Shown here piece after piece: positions 28,134 through 36,291 of a DNA stretch of 64,000 bases (its first letter is position 1; every line of letters begins with the position of its first letter). The notes beneath the pieces were generated by a model. The model searched no databases. It saw only the letters and a list, made by a program, of their open reading frames with translations, and was not told the origin of the DNA. A program made the translations under genes and the position numbers. Location: NCBI GenBank assembly GCA_963747755.1, contig CAVVGK010000014.1:1054001-1118000 (forward strand). The letters are read 5' to 3'. This DNA is from DATFVA01 sp963747755 (GTDB lineage Bacteria > Bacteroidota > Ignavibacteria > Ignavibacteriales > Ignavibacteriaceae).

Positions 28134-29432
28134 TCAGATACTCATAACTTCATCCGACTCAGCCAGATACATCCGCCCTTTATTGATAACACCGACAGCC
28201 TTTCCAGTCATCAATCGCTTATCAAACGGTGAGTTGTGTGATTTGCTTTTGAACCTCCTGATATCTACCGTCCATACTGCATCGGGATCAAGAATTGTAA
28301 TGTTTGCAGTCTCCCCTTCCTCAAATTTAGGAACAGGAATGTTCAATATTTTCCTTGGGTTTATTGACATCTTCTCCACGATCTGCTCCAGCGTAAGAAC
28401 CTTTTTTGCATACAACTCTGATAAAGCAAGACCAACCTGCGTTTCAAGTCCGAGTATCCCATTTGGAGCATACTCGAATTCAGCCTCCTTCTCTTCGGGT
28501 GAATGAGGCGCATGGTCACTTGCTATGCAGTCGATCGTGCCGTCTTTTAGTCCTTTAATAACAGCATCAACATCTGATTGCGTTCTAAGAGGAGGACTCA
28601 TTTTAACATTAGTATCATAAGTTTTAACCGCATCCTCCGTCAGTGTGAAATGATGCGGCGTAGCTTCAGCCGTGACATTAATTCCCTTCTTCTTAGCCTC
28701 CCTCACCATATCTACCGATTTCTTCGTGCTGATATGGGCTATGTGGATCCTCCCGCCGGTATATTCAGCCATCAGGATATCGCGGCCTACGATTATATCC
28801 TCAGAAACGGAAGGCACGGGCGGCAGTCCCAGCGTAGTTGAAGTAATACCTTCATTCATTGCACCGCCTGTAAGGGATTCATCTTCGCAGTGCTCGATAA
28901 CGGGAACGTTATACATACCCGAATATTCAAGCGATCTCCTGAGCATAGCAGATGTTTTTACTGCAACTCCGTCATCGGAAAAACCGACAGCACCTGCTTC
29001 GACCAGTTCAGCCATAGGAGAGATAATTTCGCCTTTTCTCCCGACAGTCGCCGCCCCAACAGGATACACATCAACAAGATGATTTGCTGCCTTTTCTTTT
29101 ATTAGTGTCACCACTTCGGCAGAATCAATAGCAGGTTCGGTATTAGGCATACAAGCAATTCCAGTAAAGCCTCCGCTTGCTGCCGCATCGCAGCCTGTCT
29201 TAACTGTTTCCTCGTCTTCCCTTCCCGGTTCACGCAGATGAACATGCATATCAAAAAGTCCCGGAACAGCATACTTTCCGGAAAAATCATATACTTTGGC
29301 ATCTCCGGCTTCTTTATCAGATATCTTCCCTATCCCGGTAATTTTCCCATCAGTAATTAATAAGTCAGTTCCTTTTTCACTCAATCCCTGGTCAGGATTC
29401 AGAAGATTTATATTCTTTAAGATAATTTTCAT
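28134..29432 (-). CDS. pyrC: Dihydroorotase
   Basis: A 432-residue class I dihydroorotase, which closes carbamoyl-aspartate to dihydroorotate in pyrimidine synthesis. Metal ligands His63 and His65 are in 'FDMHVHLREPG'. The bridging aspartate lies in 'AVGFSDDGVAV', and the third metal site in 'HIAHIST'. 'CIASDHAPHS' holds the catalytic aspartate. It is the last gene of pyrR-pyrB-pyrC; 9 bp separate it from pyrB. Class I dihydroorotases often bind aspartate transcarbamoylase, so adjacency to pyrB fits a shared complex. Confidence 0.95.
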   Translation of the reverse strand: MKIILKNINLLNPDQGLSEKGTDLLITDGKITGIGKISDKEAGDAKVYDFSGKYAVPGLFDMHVHLREPGREDEETVKTGCDAAASGGFTGIACMPNTEPAIDSAEVVTLIKEKAANHLVDVYPVGAATVGRKGEIISPMAELVEAGAVGFSDDGVAVKTSAMLRRSLEYSGMYNVPVIEHCEDESLTGGAMNEGITSTTLGLPPVPSVSEDIIVGRDILMAEYTGGRIHIAHISTKKSVDMVREAKKKGINVTAEATPHHFTLTEDAVKTYDTNVKMSPPLRTQSDVDAVIKGLKDGTIDCIASDHAPHSPEEKEAEFEYAPNGILGLETQVGLALSELYAKKVLTLEQIVEKMSINPRKILNIPVPKFEEGETANITILDPDAVWTVDIRRFKSKSHNSPFDKRLMTGKAVGVINKGRMYLAESDEVMSI

Positions 29433-29441
29433 TGATTCCTC

Positions 29442-30362
29442 TTAGTTTAATGTACCCAGAAGGTAGAGCACGGCCATTCTGACTGCAACACCGTTTGTAA
29501 CCTGTTTAAGGATGATCTGGTGCATACCGTCTGCAACTTCTGATGATATTTCCACCCCGCGGTTAATTGGTCCGGGATGTAGAATAAGCACATCCTTGCC
29601 ATTCTTCTCAAGCCGTTCTGAAGTTATTCCGAAATATTTAGAGTACTCTCTGATCGAAGGGAAATATTCCCTTGCCTTTCTTTCAAGCTGAATCCTTAGA
29701 ATATTCAGAACGTCATTTTCCTGGATGGCTTCATCGATATTGTAAATTACCTTAACGCCAAGTTCTTCCATATACCTGGGGATCATCGTTGAAGGGCCGC
29801 ACACTGAAACTTCAGCGCCCATAGTTTTTAACCCGTAAATATTCGAAAGAGCAACGCGGCTGTGTGCAACATCTCCTACGATACAGACCTTAACGCCCTC
29901 GAGACTTCCAAGTTTTTCTCTGATTGAATACATATCCAGCAAAGCCTGCGTAGGGTGTTCGTGGATGCCGTCTCCGGCATTAATAATATTTGCATCGCAA
30001 ATTTTTGTGAGGAAAAGGGGCGTTCCTGCAGCCGCATGGCGCACCACAACCATATCTACCTTCATTGCCTCGATGTTCCGCATCGTATCTTTGAATGTCT
30101 CACCTTTGCTCACGCTGCTTCCGGAAGCAGAAAAATTTATTGAGTCTGCCGAAAGTCTTTTCTCAGCAAGCTCAAATGAAATCCTGGTACGTGTGGAGTT
30201 TTCAAAAAAAAGGTTTACAACCGTCTTACCCTGAAGCGTAGGAACTTTCTTTATAGGTCTTTCAAGAACCTCCCTGAATGTTGTAGCCGTATCAAGTATA
30301 AGCTGAATATCCTCTTTTGGAACTCCCTGTAATCCAAGTAAGTGTCTGCCTGATAATGCCAT
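29442..30362 (-). CDS. pyrB: Aspartate carbamoyltransferase catalytic subunit
   Basis: 306 residues, the normal length for the catalytic chain. The carbamoyl-phosphate loop 'ENSTRTRISFELAEKRL' (Ser56-Thr57-Arg58-Thr59-Arg60) and 'HPTQALLD' are intact. 'LHPGPINRGVEI' is the C-terminal substrate loop. It joins carbamoyl phosphate to aspartate, the committed step of UMP synthesis. It starts 3 bp after the pyrR stop, so translation is likely coupled. No pyrI regulatory chain is present, so control is probably at the message level through PyrR. Confidence 0.95.
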   Translation of the reverse strand: MALSGRHLLGLQGVPKEDIQLILDTATTFREVLERPIKKVPTLQGKTVVNLFFENSTRTRISFELAEKRLSADSINFSASGSSVSKGETFKDTMRNIEAMKVDMVVVRHAAAGTPLFLTKICDANIINAGDGIHEHPTQALLDMYSIREKLGSLEGVKVCIVGDVAHSRVALSNIYGLKTMGAEVSVCGPSTMIPRYMEELGVKVIYNIDEAIQENDVLNILRIQLERKAREYFPSIREYSKYFGITSERLEKNGKDVLILHPGPINRGVEISSEVADGMHQIILKQVTNGVAVRMAVLYLLGTLN

Positions 30363-30365
30363 TAA

Positions 30366-30911
30366 TTATCCTTCTTTATTTTCAACCAGGTAGATAGCAT
30401 CCTCGCCGTCTATCTCCTGCATTTTAACTTTAATTTCTTCTGAGTTCGCTGTCGGAATATTTTTACCGACATAATCCGCGCGGATCGGCAGCTCACGATG
30501 CCCCCTGTCCACCAAAACAAATAGCTGAATAGAAGCGGTCCTGCCGTAATCCATTAATGCGTTGAGGGCTGATCTAACCGTACGCCCTGTGTATAGAACA
30601 TCATCTATCAGGACAACGATCTTTTCATTTATATCGAATGTAATATCTGATACAGAAACCTCGGGCTGCTTAAGCCGTGTTCGGAAATCATCTCTGTAAA
30701 GAGTAACATCCAGCACCCCCAGCGGCAGTTCAATGTTCTCTATAGATTTAATCTTCTCAAAAATTCTGTTTGCCAGGAACTCGCCTCTTGTTCTCATTCC
30801 GATTAAAACAAGATTCTTTGCTCCTTTATTTCGTTCAAGGATTTCATGAGCTATCCTTGTAATAATACGGTTTAGACCTTCCTGGTCTACTACTTTTGCT
30901 TTTATGTTCAT
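30366..30911 (-). CDS. pyrR: PyrR: pyrimidine operon regulator / uracil phosphoribosyltransferase
   Basis: 181 residues of type I phosphoribosyltransferase fold. The PRPP loop is 'VVLIDDVLYTGRTVRSAL' (99-116), and 'IGMRTRGEFLA' and 'DVTLYRDDF' are the other typical PyrR segments. PyrR binds a conserved loop in pyr leader RNA when UMP is high and reduces expression; it also has weak uracil phosphoribosyltransferase activity. The start ATG at 30911-30909 overlaps the stop of a leader ORF (ATGA) and follows a strong ribosome site AAGGAGG at 30929-30923. That site is itself one side of a hairpin. Confidence 0.95.
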   Translation of the reverse strand: MNIKAKVVDQEGLNRIITRIAHEILERNKGAKNLVLIGMRTRGEFLANRIFEKIKSIENIELPLGVLDVTLYRDDFRTRLKQPEVSVSDITFDINEKIVVLIDDVLYTGRTVRSALNALMDYGRTASIQLFVLVDRGHRELPIRADYVGKNIPTANSEEIKVKMQEIDGEDAIYLVENKEG

Positions 30912-30985
30912 ATATAAAAAATCCTCCTTGGAATATTTCCTTGGAGGCTACCTTTATTAGCTTTTGTTATTTTAATTTTGTTCAT
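30908..30985 (-). CDS. pyr leader ORF (25 codons), overlapping the pyrR start
   Basis: An ATG at 30985-30983 with an excellent ribosome site (GGAGAAGGA) opens a frame MNKIKITKANKGSLQGNIPR and ends RIFYI, with its TGA sharing two bases with the pyrR ATG (ATGA). The ribosome site is part of the 3' side of the PyrR-binding hairpin, and the codons run straight through the hairpin that covers the pyrR ribosome site. Translation of this leader would open that hairpin and deliver ribosomes to pyrR. The peptide itself is probably not functional. The layout is seen directly; the mechanism is inferred. Confidence 0.65.
   Translation of the reverse strand: MNKIKITKANKGSLQGNIPRRIFYI
30923..30947 (-). 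promoter_or_regulatory. Hairpin covering the pyrR ribosome-binding site (possible attenuator)
   Basis: On the minus strand CCTCC (30947-30943) pairs with GGAGG (30927-30923) and GGAA pairs with TTCC, separated by an AA/AA internal loop and closed by a 3-nt ATA loop. The 3' arm is the pyrR Shine-Dalgarno AAGGAGG, and ATTTTTTATAT follows directly. The element can therefore hide the ribosome site and could also act as a weak intrinsic terminator. Confidence 0.65.
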
Positions 30986-30986
30986 T

Positions 30987-31016
30987 CCTTCTCCACCTCT
31001 CCGGATAGATTTAAAG
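30987..31016 (-). promoter_or_regulatory. PyrR-binding loop in the pyr leader RNA
   Basis: The minus strand carries UCCGGAGAGG (31005-30996), an exact match to the core UCCNGNGAGG of PyrR-binding RNA. It is closed by an upper stem UCUA/UGGA and a lower stem CCUU/AAGG with an internal bulge between, as in known binding loops. The lower stem's 3' arm AAGG is the ribosome site of the leader ORF. Binding of PyrR-UMP should stabilise this fold and block leader translation. Confidence 0.75.
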
Positions 31017-31081
31017 GTTTATAATTAATTGTCCAAAACTTAAAAGAATTCCTTTGAAAAGTAAAGAGGCCCTGCTTCAAA

Positions 31082-32614
31082 TTATGGTATCTGTCCCTTT
31101 TTTTCGAAAATTGTAAAAGTACTACCATTAAGCGCTTCAGTATAATTGTGAGCAATAAATGCTGTTAATTCAGGAAATTTTCTTGTAGTGTTTTCTCCGC
31201 GGGGCCATGGTTTGTTGTCGAAAACCCGGATAATAAATTGCGGCTTGGCAGCGTAAAGTTCTCTCATAAACTCACTTCGAAGGGACTTTATATACGGTTC
31301 GTTAATATGATGATAGAAATGGAAGTCATATATGAACCTCGTGGCAAGCGGAGCCCTTGCTATCAGCATCCCGTGAACAGCTCCGCCCGTCCAATCCAGC
31401 GGTTGTACCGTATCCCCTTCTTTCAAATGAGCATTTAGAAACCGTGCCACATCATCAGGTACACCAAGTTTAGGATGATCATTTGCATTCCATGAGGTAC
31501 GTTTTGTAAATGAAGTATAGATTTCACTGGCTGTTTTTATTGAAATGATATATATATAAATAATCAAAACTACAATCGGTAAAGCTTTTAGAAAATTCAA
31601 CTTTTTAATCGATAGTGCATGTACAGATAGTGAAGCAGTACATAATGCGAAATAAAAAAATGGTATCCAGTGGTAATCCCAGAATTGACCGGACAAAGCC
31701 GGCAGGATCGCTGCGGCAATTAGCAGAAACACTAAGGTCCGGAACCAGTGCGATTGCTCTCTTTGAATTTTCAGCACAACAAGTCCGGCAATAGCTGCAA
31801 CTGTGTAATAATTAATTAGTCCATGGATAGTTGATTTCACAATGTATAATAATCGATTGAATCCGCTGATTGGCATGTGTCCATGTGTCATATGTGTATA
31901 TAGAGGCCAATAATTTAAAGCGATGTCAAAGAATGGGACCAGGCCGCCTGTGAATAATAGATATAGAAAGGCTGCGAAGAGCGGAAGAAAAATTCCTCCT
32001 GCAAGTGCTATAATTTTCCGTCGTATCCGAGGCTTGTCAGATTGATGTTTAAGTATTAAGATCGAAACCGGGATAATGAATAATAGAAATTGAGGTTTGA
32101 TCAGAGCAATGATTCCTGCAAGAAAACCAATAACGAAAGAGGTGCTGATTACGTATTTATATTTATTTAAGGAAGCCGCAGTAAGCATTGCACCAAGGGG
32201 AAGTAAGGCAATGTATTCTCTCTGCATGCTCATCATAGGTCCTTCATGGAGGTACCAGAGCGGAAAAGTAATAGCTGCAATGAGTGCACTCCATTTACCA
32301 AAACGACGCATCCATAGGAATGTAAAGCCCGAAATACCGGCAAGAATAATCAAATCGAAGATTCTGAAACTAAGATCTGTCCATCCAAATATCAGTCCCA
32401 TTAATGTCATGATAAAGTAGGTGCCGGGCATGTTCATATCAAAAAAGTCACGATATGGAATAGCCCCGTTCTTAACTAACCATCCGGCATAAATCATCAG
32501 TGGAGAATCATGCTCATAGCGCCAGTTAAGGGATAACACAGCCGCCGACAAAAGTACAATCCCCGAAGTTATTGTTATAACGATTATAACTACTTCAAAA
32601 AACCTTCTGATCAT
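31082..32614 (-). CDS. Multi-spanning membrane protein, glycosyltransferase family 39-like
   Basis: A 510-residue protein with about eleven hydrophobic helices. Just after the first helix is an extracytoplasmic loop 'HDSPLMIYAGWLVKNGAIPY' followed by 'RDFFDMNMPGTYF', whose Asp pair is the expected catalytic/metal position in the GT-C fold (PMT/ArnT, GT39/GT83). The last 110 residues form a soluble extracytoplasmic domain containing a GT-C-like 'YDFHFYHHINEPYIKS'. Such enzymes move a sugar from a polyprenyl-phosphate carrier to protein, lipid A or another glycan on the outer face of the inner membrane. No partner genes are nearby. The family is likely; acceptor and sugar are unknown. Confidence 0.72.
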   Translation of the reverse strand: MIRRFFEVVIIVITITSGIVLLSAAVLSLNWRYEHDSPLMIYAGWLVKNGAIPYRDFFDMNMPGTYFIMTLMGLIFGWTDLSFRIFDLIILAGISGFTFLWMRRFGKWSALIAAITFPLWYLHEGPMMSMQREYIALLPLGAMLTAASLNKYKYVISTSFVIGFLAGIIALIKPQFLLFIIPVSILILKHQSDKPRIRRKIIALAGGIFLPLFAAFLYLLFTGGLVPFFDIALNYWPLYTHMTHGHMPISGFNRLLYIVKSTIHGLINYYTVAAIAGLVVLKIQREQSHWFRTLVFLLIAAAILPALSGQFWDYHWIPFFYFALCTASLSVHALSIKKLNFLKALPIVVLIIYIYIISIKTASEIYTSFTKRTSWNANDHPKLGVPDDVARFLNAHLKEGDTVQPLDWTGGAVHGMLIARAPLATRFIYDFHFYHHINEPYIKSLRSEFMRELYAAKPQFIIRVFDNKPWPRGENTTRKFPELTAFIAHNYTEALNGSTFTIFEKKGQIP

Positions 32615-32722
32615 TTTTCATCCTTTCCCGGAGGGTAAAATTTTCTGTTTATAATCAGACAGGTAAAGTTGCAAAAATAAATTGTCCTTTATGGAAGGAA
32701 TGGAAAAAACCACGAATGGCGC

Positions 32723-32759
32723 CACGCGCTTACCCGTAAAACTTGAATGAAAGCGCGTG
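32723..32759 (-). terminator. Long-stem hairpin downstream of tRNA-Pro
   Basis: CACGCGCTT (32723-32731) is the exact reverse complement of AAGCGCGTG (32751-32759), a 9-bp GC-rich stem with a 19-nt loop. On the minus strand it follows the tRNA by 33 bp, and a T-run (TTTTTT, 32704-32709) lies about 14 nt beyond. It may end the tRNA transcript, though the gap before the T-run is longer than usual. Confidence 0.45.
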
Positions 32760-32791
32760 ATTCTTCTGCTTTGATATTGTGAACATAAATG

Positions 32792-32866
32792 TCGGGGTGG
32801 AGAGATTTGAACTCTCGACCTCTTCGTCCCGAACGAAGCGCGCTAACCGGGCTGCGCTACACCCCG
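32792..32866 (-). tRNA. tRNA-Pro (anticodon CGG)
   Basis: The minus strand folds as a full cloverleaf. The acceptor stem is CGGGGTG/CACCCCG with discriminator A. The D arm is GCGC...GCGC around AGCCCGGTTA. The anticodon stem is CTTCG/CGAAG around loop TTCGGGA, giving anticodon CGG (codon CCG). The T arm is GAGAG-TTCAAAT-CTCTC. The 3' CCA is not encoded. Length is 75 nt without CCA. Confidence 0.95.
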
Positions 32867-32940
32867 AAACAAGCACACAAAAATAATTTCTTTAGCCCCC
32901 AATTCCAAAAAATGAACGCGTTTAACATAAAATACTACTA

Positions 32941-32977
32941 AACAAAAAACCCTGCTTATCTTTCATAAGCAGGGTTA
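32941..32977 (-). terminator. Rho-independent terminator
   Basis: AACCCTGCTTAT and ATAAGCAGGGTT form a perfect 12-bp stem (32948-32959 with 32965-32976) with a 5-nt loop. On the minus strand it is followed by TTTTTTG. It ends the lipoprotein gene at 33000-33575. Confidence 0.9.
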
Positions 32978-32999
32978 ATCTATCGCCGGCATCTTTTTC

Positions 33000-33575
33000 T
33001 TAGAAATCATCTTTATCTGTCCGTGTGCTGAAAATTTCCTTTAAATTCAGCGAAACCAGGTGCAGATCGTCTTTATCGACATAGAACTTTACTACAAGGT
33101 TCATTGCCCCGCAGCAGGTGTTTCTAACGCTGAATACCTTCGAAAAGGATATGACGCCTTCGGCACTTCCCAGAAAATCAACAGTCTGAGTTGATAAACC
33201 TGAAACTTTCATACACCCATGATTATCCGGGCAGTTGGCATCTATTATCAGGTCAATATAAAGCTTGATTTGAATTCGGTATTGATTAATGTCCGGTGAG
33301 GAATATAAAGGAACTATCTTATGATCGTATCTTATAATTCCCTTAATCGGCTCGACAGTATTAGCCGGATGCGTTGGATCATAAACCTGGTTTTCAACGA
33401 TAATCCACCGCGGATAACTGCTGATCAGATCTTTTGAAGAAAAATTACCATCCGATTGTGTACTCTGAACCAGGCTGTTTTCATCTAATGTTCCTGGATC
33501 AGTAACTGAGTTTTCCTGGCAGCCCAGAAAGAAAACCAGAAAAAAAGTCTGCAGAACAAAAAATAGAGTTTTCAT
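33000..33575 (-). CDS. Lipoprotein of unknown function
   Basis: 191 residues from the ATG at 33575-33573, which has GAGGGA seven bases upstream and begins a clean lipoprotein signal peptide (MKTLFFVLQTFFLVFFLGC, acylated Cys19). The longer reading frame upstream has no signal and is not used. The mature part starts with a Ser/Asp/Gln-rich linker. It then has a beta-rich domain with two cysteine pairs ('DANCPDNHGCMKV' and 'RNTCCGAMNL'), perhaps disulfide-bonded. No family is recognised. It has its own terminator and a long upstream region. Confidence 0.7.
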   Translation of the reverse strand: MKTLFFVLQTFFLVFFLGCQENSVTDPGTLDENSLVQSTQSDGNFSSKDLISSYPRWIIVENQVYDPTHPANTVEPIKGIIRYDHKIVPLYSSPDINQYRIQIKLYIDLIIDANCPDNHGCMKVSGLSTQTVDFLGSAEGVISFSKVFSVRNTCCGAMNLVVKFYVDKDDLHLVSLNLKEIFSTRTDKDDF

Positions 33576-34184
33576 TATTCGTCCCTCACATATATTAAAA
33601 ATAATTTGATTAAATGAACGACGGCAATTAAATGAATTAAGGACGGGGGTGGTTATGAACAATGTTGCAGATTATTATACTTTTTTCAGGTTGTTTTATA
33701 ACTATGTCGCGCTATTTGTAACTATGTAGCAGAATCTTTTTTTTGATCATTCCCGTAGAGAATGTACCTTTATCCTTTTTTACCCTCCTTCAAATTCACG
33801 GAGGGAATAGACCACTGTATACCACTCTTCCCGGAGTCTACTCAAAAAGTGAAATCGTCTTTCCACCGAGGTGAGAATCTTGTAAGGTTGAGATACCCGT
33901 TTCTTAATGTTCTATATTAAGACACATTCCCATCTTTATATAAATTTCTTCCCCCAGAAGAATTAAAAAGGTAATATTTTGTTACTGACCGCTTTTCAGG
34001 ACTGGCACGATTTATTGAATATTTGTAGAAATTTATTGTTAATTTTGTTATGTTTTTGCGGGTTAAATTGAGGAAGGGAATTGTGGCCAAAGGAACTAAT
34101 CATTCATTTTTTTCAGAGATTACTGCTATTTCCGCTATCTGACAGGTACTATATTAGTATATATAATTAGGTATATCCATAAAT
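33576..34184. other. Long divergent intergenic region
   Basis: About 609 bp between the lipoprotein gene and the sigma-54 activator gene, with no gene I can support. A REP-like palindrome lies at 33752-33767 (ATTCCCGTAGAGAATG), and a partial one may follow near 33803-33812 (CGGAGGGAAT). A direct repeat TAACTATGT occurs twice at 33701-33728. CTGGCACG at 34002-34009 resembles the -24 half of a sigma-54 site, but the -12 half reads ATTGA one base out of register. Confidence 0.5.
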
Positions 34185-35540
34185 ATGTCCGGACAAATAA
34201 TTGTAATCGAAGATGATCCTCTTTTCAGAGAATATCTTAAAATTGCTCTCCAGAGGGTTACGAATAGGTTAAATTTCTTTCCCGAGGGAGAGGCAGGACT
34301 AGCACAGTTATCTGCCCTTAAACCCGATCTTGTAATAACCGACCTGAAATTACCGGACATCTCCGGAATAGAAATATTAGCAAAGGTAAAAGAATTTGAC
34401 CCTTCGATTCAGGTCATCATTATGACGGCATATGCTGATATGAGCAATATTATTCAGTCGATGCAGCTTAATGCCTATGACATCATCAAGAAGCCATTTG
34501 AGATGGAAAAGTTTCTTGAGATCGTTAAGCAGGCACTCCAAAGCCGTAACCTGGAATCCGGAAAATCGATAAATATTAATGAAGAGAAATATGAGCCGAA
34601 AAAAGAAAGCATACTAATTGGTAATAGTCCGGCTATTTATGAGTTATACAAAAAGATAGGCAAAGTATCATCCAACAGGGTAAGCGTTCTGGTTCAGGGA
34701 GAAAGCGGAACCGGAAAGGAACTTGTTGCAAAGATTATTCACAATTCGGGGATAACAAAAAACAAACCATTCATTGCAGTGAACTGTTCTGCACTGACGG
34801 AAACCTTGCTGGAAAGCGAATTATTCGGTCATCTAAAAGGTTCATTCACTGATGCAACCCGGAATAAAAAAGGTAAATTCGAGCTTGCTGAAGACGGGAC
34901 CATCTTTCTGGATGAAATATCTGAAATTTCCTCCAGCCTTCAGGTAAAACTTTTACGCGTCATCCAGGAAAAAGAATTTGAGAAAGTAGGCGACGAGCTG
35001 CCTGTTCCAATGAGAGCCAGGTTGATTGTTGCAACTAATAAGAACCTTGCTGATCTTGTCAACCTGGGAAAATTCAGGGAGGATCTCTATTACAGGCTTA
35101 AGGTTTTCTCTATAGAAATCCCGCCGTTGCGTGATAGGAAAAGCGACTTACCAGCTCTTATTACACATTTCCTTAGAAAAATAAATACAGAACTAGGGAA
35201 GAACGTTACAATCATCCCCTATGAAGTTATGGAACTGCTGCAGTCCTGCGACTGGGTCGGTAACGTGAGAGAACTGGAGAACACCCTGATGCAGGCAGTT
35301 ATACTTGCAAAAGGAAATGTTCTGGAGAAAGAGTGGGTGCTTTTCGGAGGAATAAACCAGAATAACAATCATAATCCTGCTCTTTCGGACTCGAAAATGA
35401 GTCTTGCCGAGCTGGAAAAAAACCATATCAGGATAGTTCTTGAAGAAGTTAATTGGGATAAGAGAGAAGCCTGCAAAATTCTGGGCATTGCCAAAACCAC
35501 CCTATATAATAAGCTTGAAACCTACGACATAAAGAAATAG
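34185..35540 (+). CDS. Sigma-54-dependent response regulator (NtrC/PilR type)
   Basis: A 451-residue transcription activator with three domains. The receiver (1-120) has acidic Asp10/Asp11, phosphoacceptor Asp53 in 'VITDLKLPD' and Lys103. The AAA+ domain (about 143-370) has Walker A GESGTGKE (172-179), Walker B 'TIFLDEI' and a sigma-54 contact loop that reads GSFTDA (219-224) instead of GAFTGA. A Fis-type helix-turn-helix lies at the end ('REACKILGIAKTTLYNKL'). When phosphorylated, such proteins assemble on upstream sites and open sigma-54 promoters by ATP hydrolysis. The consensus sigma-54 promoter 197 bp downstream of its stop makes the CheW/pilus cluster the obvious target. No cognate kinase is adjacent. 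Confidence 0.93.
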   Translation: MSGQIIVIEDDPLFREYLKIALQRVTNRLNFFPEGEAGLAQLSALKPDLVITDLKLPDISGIEILAKVKEFDPSIQVIIMTAYADMSNIIQSMQLNAYDIIKKPFEMEKFLEIVKQALQSRNLESGKSININEEKYEPKKESILIGNSPAIYELYKKIGKVSSNRVSVLVQGESGTGKELVAKIIHNSGITKNKPFIAVNCSALTETLLESELFGHLKGSFTDATRNKKGKFELAEDGTIFLDEISEISSSLQVKLLRVIQEKEFEKVGDELPVPMRARLIVATNKNLADLVNLGKFREDLYYRLKVFSIEIPPLRDRKSDLPALITHFLRKINTELGKNVTIIPYEVMELLQSCDWVGNVRELENTLMQAVILAKGNVLEKEWVLFGGINQNNNHNPALSDSKMSLAELEKNHIRIVLEEVNWDKREACKILGIAKTTLYNKLETYDIKK

Positions 35541-35595
35541 AAGCCTTCCGCCGGATTCGTAACTCTGCATTGTTTCCTTACGCTTCAACTCTATC

Positions 35596-35612
35596 AGTTG
35601 CCGGTACCAACT
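35596..35612. promoter_or_regulatory. Possible enhancer (activator-binding) inverted repeat
   Basis: AGTTG (35596-35600) and CAACT (35608-35612) flank CCGGTAC, giving a 17-bp near-palindrome. It lies about 125-140 bp upstream of the sigma-54 -24 element, the usual distance for NtrC-type activator sites. Only one copy was found, so the call is tentative. Confidence 0.35.
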
Positions 35613-35736
35613 ATTTTTTCTCCTAAATGTTACGGGCATTATCTATACCGGATCACATTTTGAACTATAAATCCTAAAAATGGACAGCTAAAATTTTGAG
35701 GTCTTCATATAGGTCATAAAATGGTATCTTTTGTGA

Positions 35737-35752
35737 TGGCACTCAAATTGCT
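35737..35752 (+). promoter_or_regulatory. Sigma-54 promoter of the CheW/pilus cluster
   Basis: TGGCAC-TCAAA-TTGCT matches the sigma-54 consensus TGGCAC-N5-TTGCW at every fixed position. GG (-24) and GC (-12) are separated by the required 10 nt. Transcription would start near 35763, about 22 bp before the ATG of the CheW-like gene. Confidence 0.85.
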
Positions 35753-35784
35753 CTTTAGCTATTCCAATTTTTAATAGCGGATAA

Positions 35785-36279
35785 ATGGATATTTCACAAT
35801 TAATCGAAGTTATACCTGGAATAATCATTTTCAAAATATCCGGCGTGGAATTTTGCATTAATGTTAAGGATGTATATGTCATTAAGAGGGCAGAAGAATT
35901 TGAACACATCAAAGATAACAACGGTTTTAACGGATCAGCGTACGTAACTTTATATAACATTAACATTCCGATAATAGATATTTCGAAAAATTTTAACATA
36001 CCTGTTGTTAATGGTAACGGCAGAGACCACAGGATGATTTTAATAATTCGTCATCACAGCGAAGAAGACGAGCTTGAAAAAACATTCGGGATAACGGTAG
36101 ACGAAGTGGTAGAACTTATAACAACCGAAGATAACGATGACAGTTATCTGTTGAAATTTGTTGCTTCATCTGAAAATCCATTTTTAAGCGGTTCAATTTT
36201 CCTGGGAACCCGGCAGATACTCCTTCCCAACTTCTCCAAAATCGCTGCTAGCGTGTTCTTAACAAAAAGTTTACAGTAA
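35785..36279 (+). CDS. CheW-like domain protein
   Basis: A 164-residue cytoplasmic protein of CheW fold: 'IIIFKISGVEFCINVKDVYVI' at the start, 'LYNINIPIIDISKNFN' in the middle, and 'DHRMILIIRH' with 'FGITVDEVVELI' later, the standard strand order of CheW/CheV. CheW proteins couple receptors to CheA kinases, but no chemotaxis gene is nearby. As the first gene behind a sigma-54 promoter and just before pilin-like genes, it may belong to a Pil-Chp-like control branch or serve as an adaptor for the filament machinery. That role is inferred from position. Confidence 0.8.
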   Translation: MDISQLIEVIPGIIIFKISGVEFCINVKDVYVIKRAEEFEHIKDNNGFNGSAYVTLYNINIPIIDISKNFNIPVVNGNGRDHRMILIIRHHSEEDELEKTFGITVDEVVELITTEDNDDSYLLKFVASSENPFLSGSIFLGTRQILLPNFSKIAASVFLTKSLQ

Positions 36280-36291
36280 ATAAGATCGGGC

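Noticed and set aside
33660..33740. Short ORF starting ATGAACAATGTT (24 codons)
   Set aside because: Too short, no convincing ribosome site, and it spans direct repeats; no reason to call it a gene.
34002..34018. Sigma-54 promoter for the activator gene itself
   Set aside because: CTGGCACG fits the -24 half, but the -12 half reads ATTGA one base out of register and lacks the required GC.
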